Source of the DNA: Zavarzinella sp.
GTDB taxonomy: Bacteria; Planctomycetota; Planctomycetia; Gemmatales; Gemmataceae
DNA: 64,000 nucleotides
Direction of reading: 5' to 3'
Assembly (NCBI GenBank): GCA_041399155.1
Contig: JAWKTI010000004.1
Span: 248,001-312,000, forward strand
The notes below the pieces were generated by a model. It saw nothing but the letters and a program-made list of their open reading frames with translations, did not search any database and was not told the DNA's origin. Shown one piece after another: positions 62,999 to 64,000 of this stretch. Made by a program: the position numbers and the translations under genes. Positions within the stretch are counted from its first letter, which is position 1. The number at the start of each line of letters is the position of its first letter.

Positions 62999-63313
62999 TC
63001 ACCAAAACTTCCACCAAGGTTTCACTTCTTGCATCTCGCGCTTTGGTTTCTTTACCTGCTTTGATTTCTTCGGCCGCTGGTCTTCATCTACGTCGTCAAC
63101 TAAGCGAGATTGCGACATCATTTCTTTTAGTATGTGGGGTGGTAAAGGAGGAGCGGGTATCTTTTCGTATTCAGGCAAGCGCAGCCACTGGCCACACGAA
63201 GGACAAACCACTTTTAAAGACATTTCGACCGGCGCATCATCGATATCATCGAGCGCTTCGTCGATACCAGGATCGTATCGTTTTTTGCATTTTGGGCATC
63301 TCACGATTGGCAT
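62999..63313 (-). CDS. Small zinc-ribbon protein (cassette ORF)
   Basis: The protein is 104 residues from the ATG at 63313, which has GAGGAAA at good spacing. The frame is open into site F upstream but that is repeat. MPIVRCPKCKKRYDPGIDE and VVCPSCGQWLRLPEY give four cysteines in two CxxC knuckles, a zinc ribbon. The C-terminal half is charged (RPKKSKQVKKPKREMQEV) and ends WWKFW. There is no membrane helix. It is likely a nucleic-acid- or protein-binding mini-protein. Planctomycete genomes have many similar zinc-ribbon proteins with MPI-x-CP-x-C starts. Confidence 0.65.
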   Translation of the reverse strand: MPIVRCPKCKKRYDPGIDEALDDIDDAPVEMSLKVVCPSCGQWLRLPEYEKIPAPPLPPHILKEMMSQSRLVDDVDEDQRPKKSKQVKKPKREMQEVKPWWKFW

Positions 63314-63353
63314 GGTTTCCTCGACTTTCAGAAAGCGGGACCCAATGTCCCAA

Positions 63354-63479
63354 ACCAAACAGGTCCGCGATTGAGCAGAGTCGCGGACATGGATTCGAAG
63401 CGACTCCTGCTCCAATCGCTCACTTAGGCCGCCTGCGGCCGTCACTTTTAGTATATACTCAATCGCGGACCCGTTAAGC
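63354..63479 (-). repeat. attC-like site F (126 bp, minus orientation)
   Basis: On the minus strand it runs GCTTAAC (fits RYYYAAC), GGGTCCGCGATTGAG, GGCCGCAGGCGGCC, TTGGAGCAGGAGTCG, GCTCAATCGCGGACC, GTTTGGT. The zinc-ribbon ORF starts 40 bases further on. Beyond its left core lies GCTGGTCGCAGGCCAGC, a hairpin like the one beside site B, then the IS5-like element. Confidence 0.7.
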
Positions 63480-63496
63480 TGGTCGCAGGCCAGCCT

Positions 63497-64000
63497 AGGG
63501 CGTGTTGACGAATCGGAGTTTCTTTCTAAACCCTTTTATTACAGGCACTTAACGTCAAGGCAGGCGCATCATGAGAGCAATGCTTACACCCAAAATTTGG
63601 GCAATTTTTAGGCCATTGGTCGAACGAGCCAAGAGATCCGCTGCTGGTGCAAAGCCAAAACTTACTGATCTTATGTTCTTTGAGGCACTGTTATTTCTTA
63701 TCAGAACTGGGCTTCCTTGGAGAGATTTACCTTCAAGATTTGGCGACTGGAATGCAGTTTATCAGCGGTTCAAACGTTGGCGTGAAAACAATGTTTTTCA
63801 GCGACTTTTTGAGGACATGCCGAAAGATACACCACTGGAAAACATCAAACGAATATTCATCGATAGCTCAGTAGTTCGAGCACATCAACATGCTGCTGGC
63901 ACGGCAAAAAACTGGTGATGACGATGATCAGGATCTTGGGAGAAGTAGAGGGGGATTGAGTACGAAGATTCACGTTGCATGTCTTGACGAAAACACGTTA
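63497..64000 (+). mobile_element. IS5-like insertion sequence, left part, runs off the window
   Basis: It begins about 63497 with AGGGCGTGTTGACGAATCGG, a typical left end for IS5/IS427-group elements. The exact boundary and target duplication cannot be set because the right end is outside the window. It is inserted directly beside the outermost attC-like site. Confidence 0.65.
63571..64000 (+). CDS. IS5-family transposase, two overlapping frames, partial
   Basis: The first frame (63571-63918, 115 codons) has the DUF4096-type N-terminal domain: MLTPKIWAIFRPLVERAKRS, LLFLIRTGLPWRDLPSRFGDWNAVYQRFKRW, then FIDSSVVRAHQHAAG with the first catalytic Asp. It stops just after a run of six As (GCAAAAAACTGG). 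The protein continues in the +1 frame as KTGDDDDQDLGRSRGGLSTKIHV to the edge. IS427-group elements often use frameshifting or slippage at such an A-run to make the full transposase, so this need not be a mutation. Confidence 0.85.

Overview
The window looks like chromosomal DNA of a planctomycete, most likely a moderate-GC relative of Gemmata (inferred from gene content, not from a marker tree). The signs are a DUF1559 pseudopilin-like gene followed by a tiny lipoprotein gene, a Gemmata-type TIGR03066-like secreted protein, an N-terminal LEPR-xLL-type signal on a large secreted protein, a DUF6807 protein, a TPR-linked kinase-like receptor, and many starts with weak Shine-Dalgarno sites. Housekeeping genes (rpmF-plsX-fabD-acpP-fabF, hisS, hemB, a CoaC-like decarboxylase) alternate with accessory DNA.

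Layout. 1-4.65 kb is the end of an accessory element: two tandem large serine recombinases, the second running into the 3' end of a tRNA-Pro(CGG) gene. 4.9-10.5 kb holds a two-domain secreted hydrolase and a TPR pseudokinase. 10.9-12.05 kb is a DUF1559 protein plus small lipoprotein. 12.2-17.3 kb is a compact four-gene cluster: two small WXG100-like proteins, a coiled-coil protein and a 1343-aa FtsK/SpoIIIE (EccC-like) ATPase, which reads as a type VII-like secretion module. 17.4-19.6 kb is a nucleotidyltransferase plus a metallo-hydrolase. 19.8-27.3 kb is a decay hot spot: RHS/YD-repeat remnants, then a lipoprotein gene and an FGE-like gene each split by an ISKra4-like element with a perfect 9-bp target duplication. 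The second element is itself split by a third copy. Both host genes rejoin in frame when the elements are removed.

27.5-34.0 kb encodes three large secreted proteins (carbohydrate-acting or of unknown substrate). 34.2-39.4 kb is a GT2 glycosyltransferase and the fatty-acid cluster, lacking fabH and fabG. 39.9-43.0 kb is an NtrB/NtrC-type pair whose genes overlap. 43.2-45.8 kb is hisS, a VOC protein and a RidA protein. 48.8-51.8 kb is a partner-switching pair (RsbW-like kinase and STAS antagonist), a Tat-exported isomerase-like protein and a MoxR ATPase. 52.0-54.5 kb is a MarR-SDR-pirin-DoxX operon with a promoter overlapped by a palindromic operator candidate. 55.2-60.8 kb has the TIGR03066-like protein, the CoaC-like decarboxylase, hemB, an eboA-like gene, an M16 homologue without the zinc motif, and an ABC ATPase.

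A second theme is scattered through 46.5-47.3, 54.5-54.9 and 61.2-63.5 kb. Six copies of a 124-128-bp imperfect palindrome end in AAC/GTT cores like integron attC sites. At every copy an ORF starts shortly after the same end. I read these as integron gene cassettes (a CALIN-type arrangement with no integrase in view) in three places and both orientations. The window ends inside an IS5-like element.
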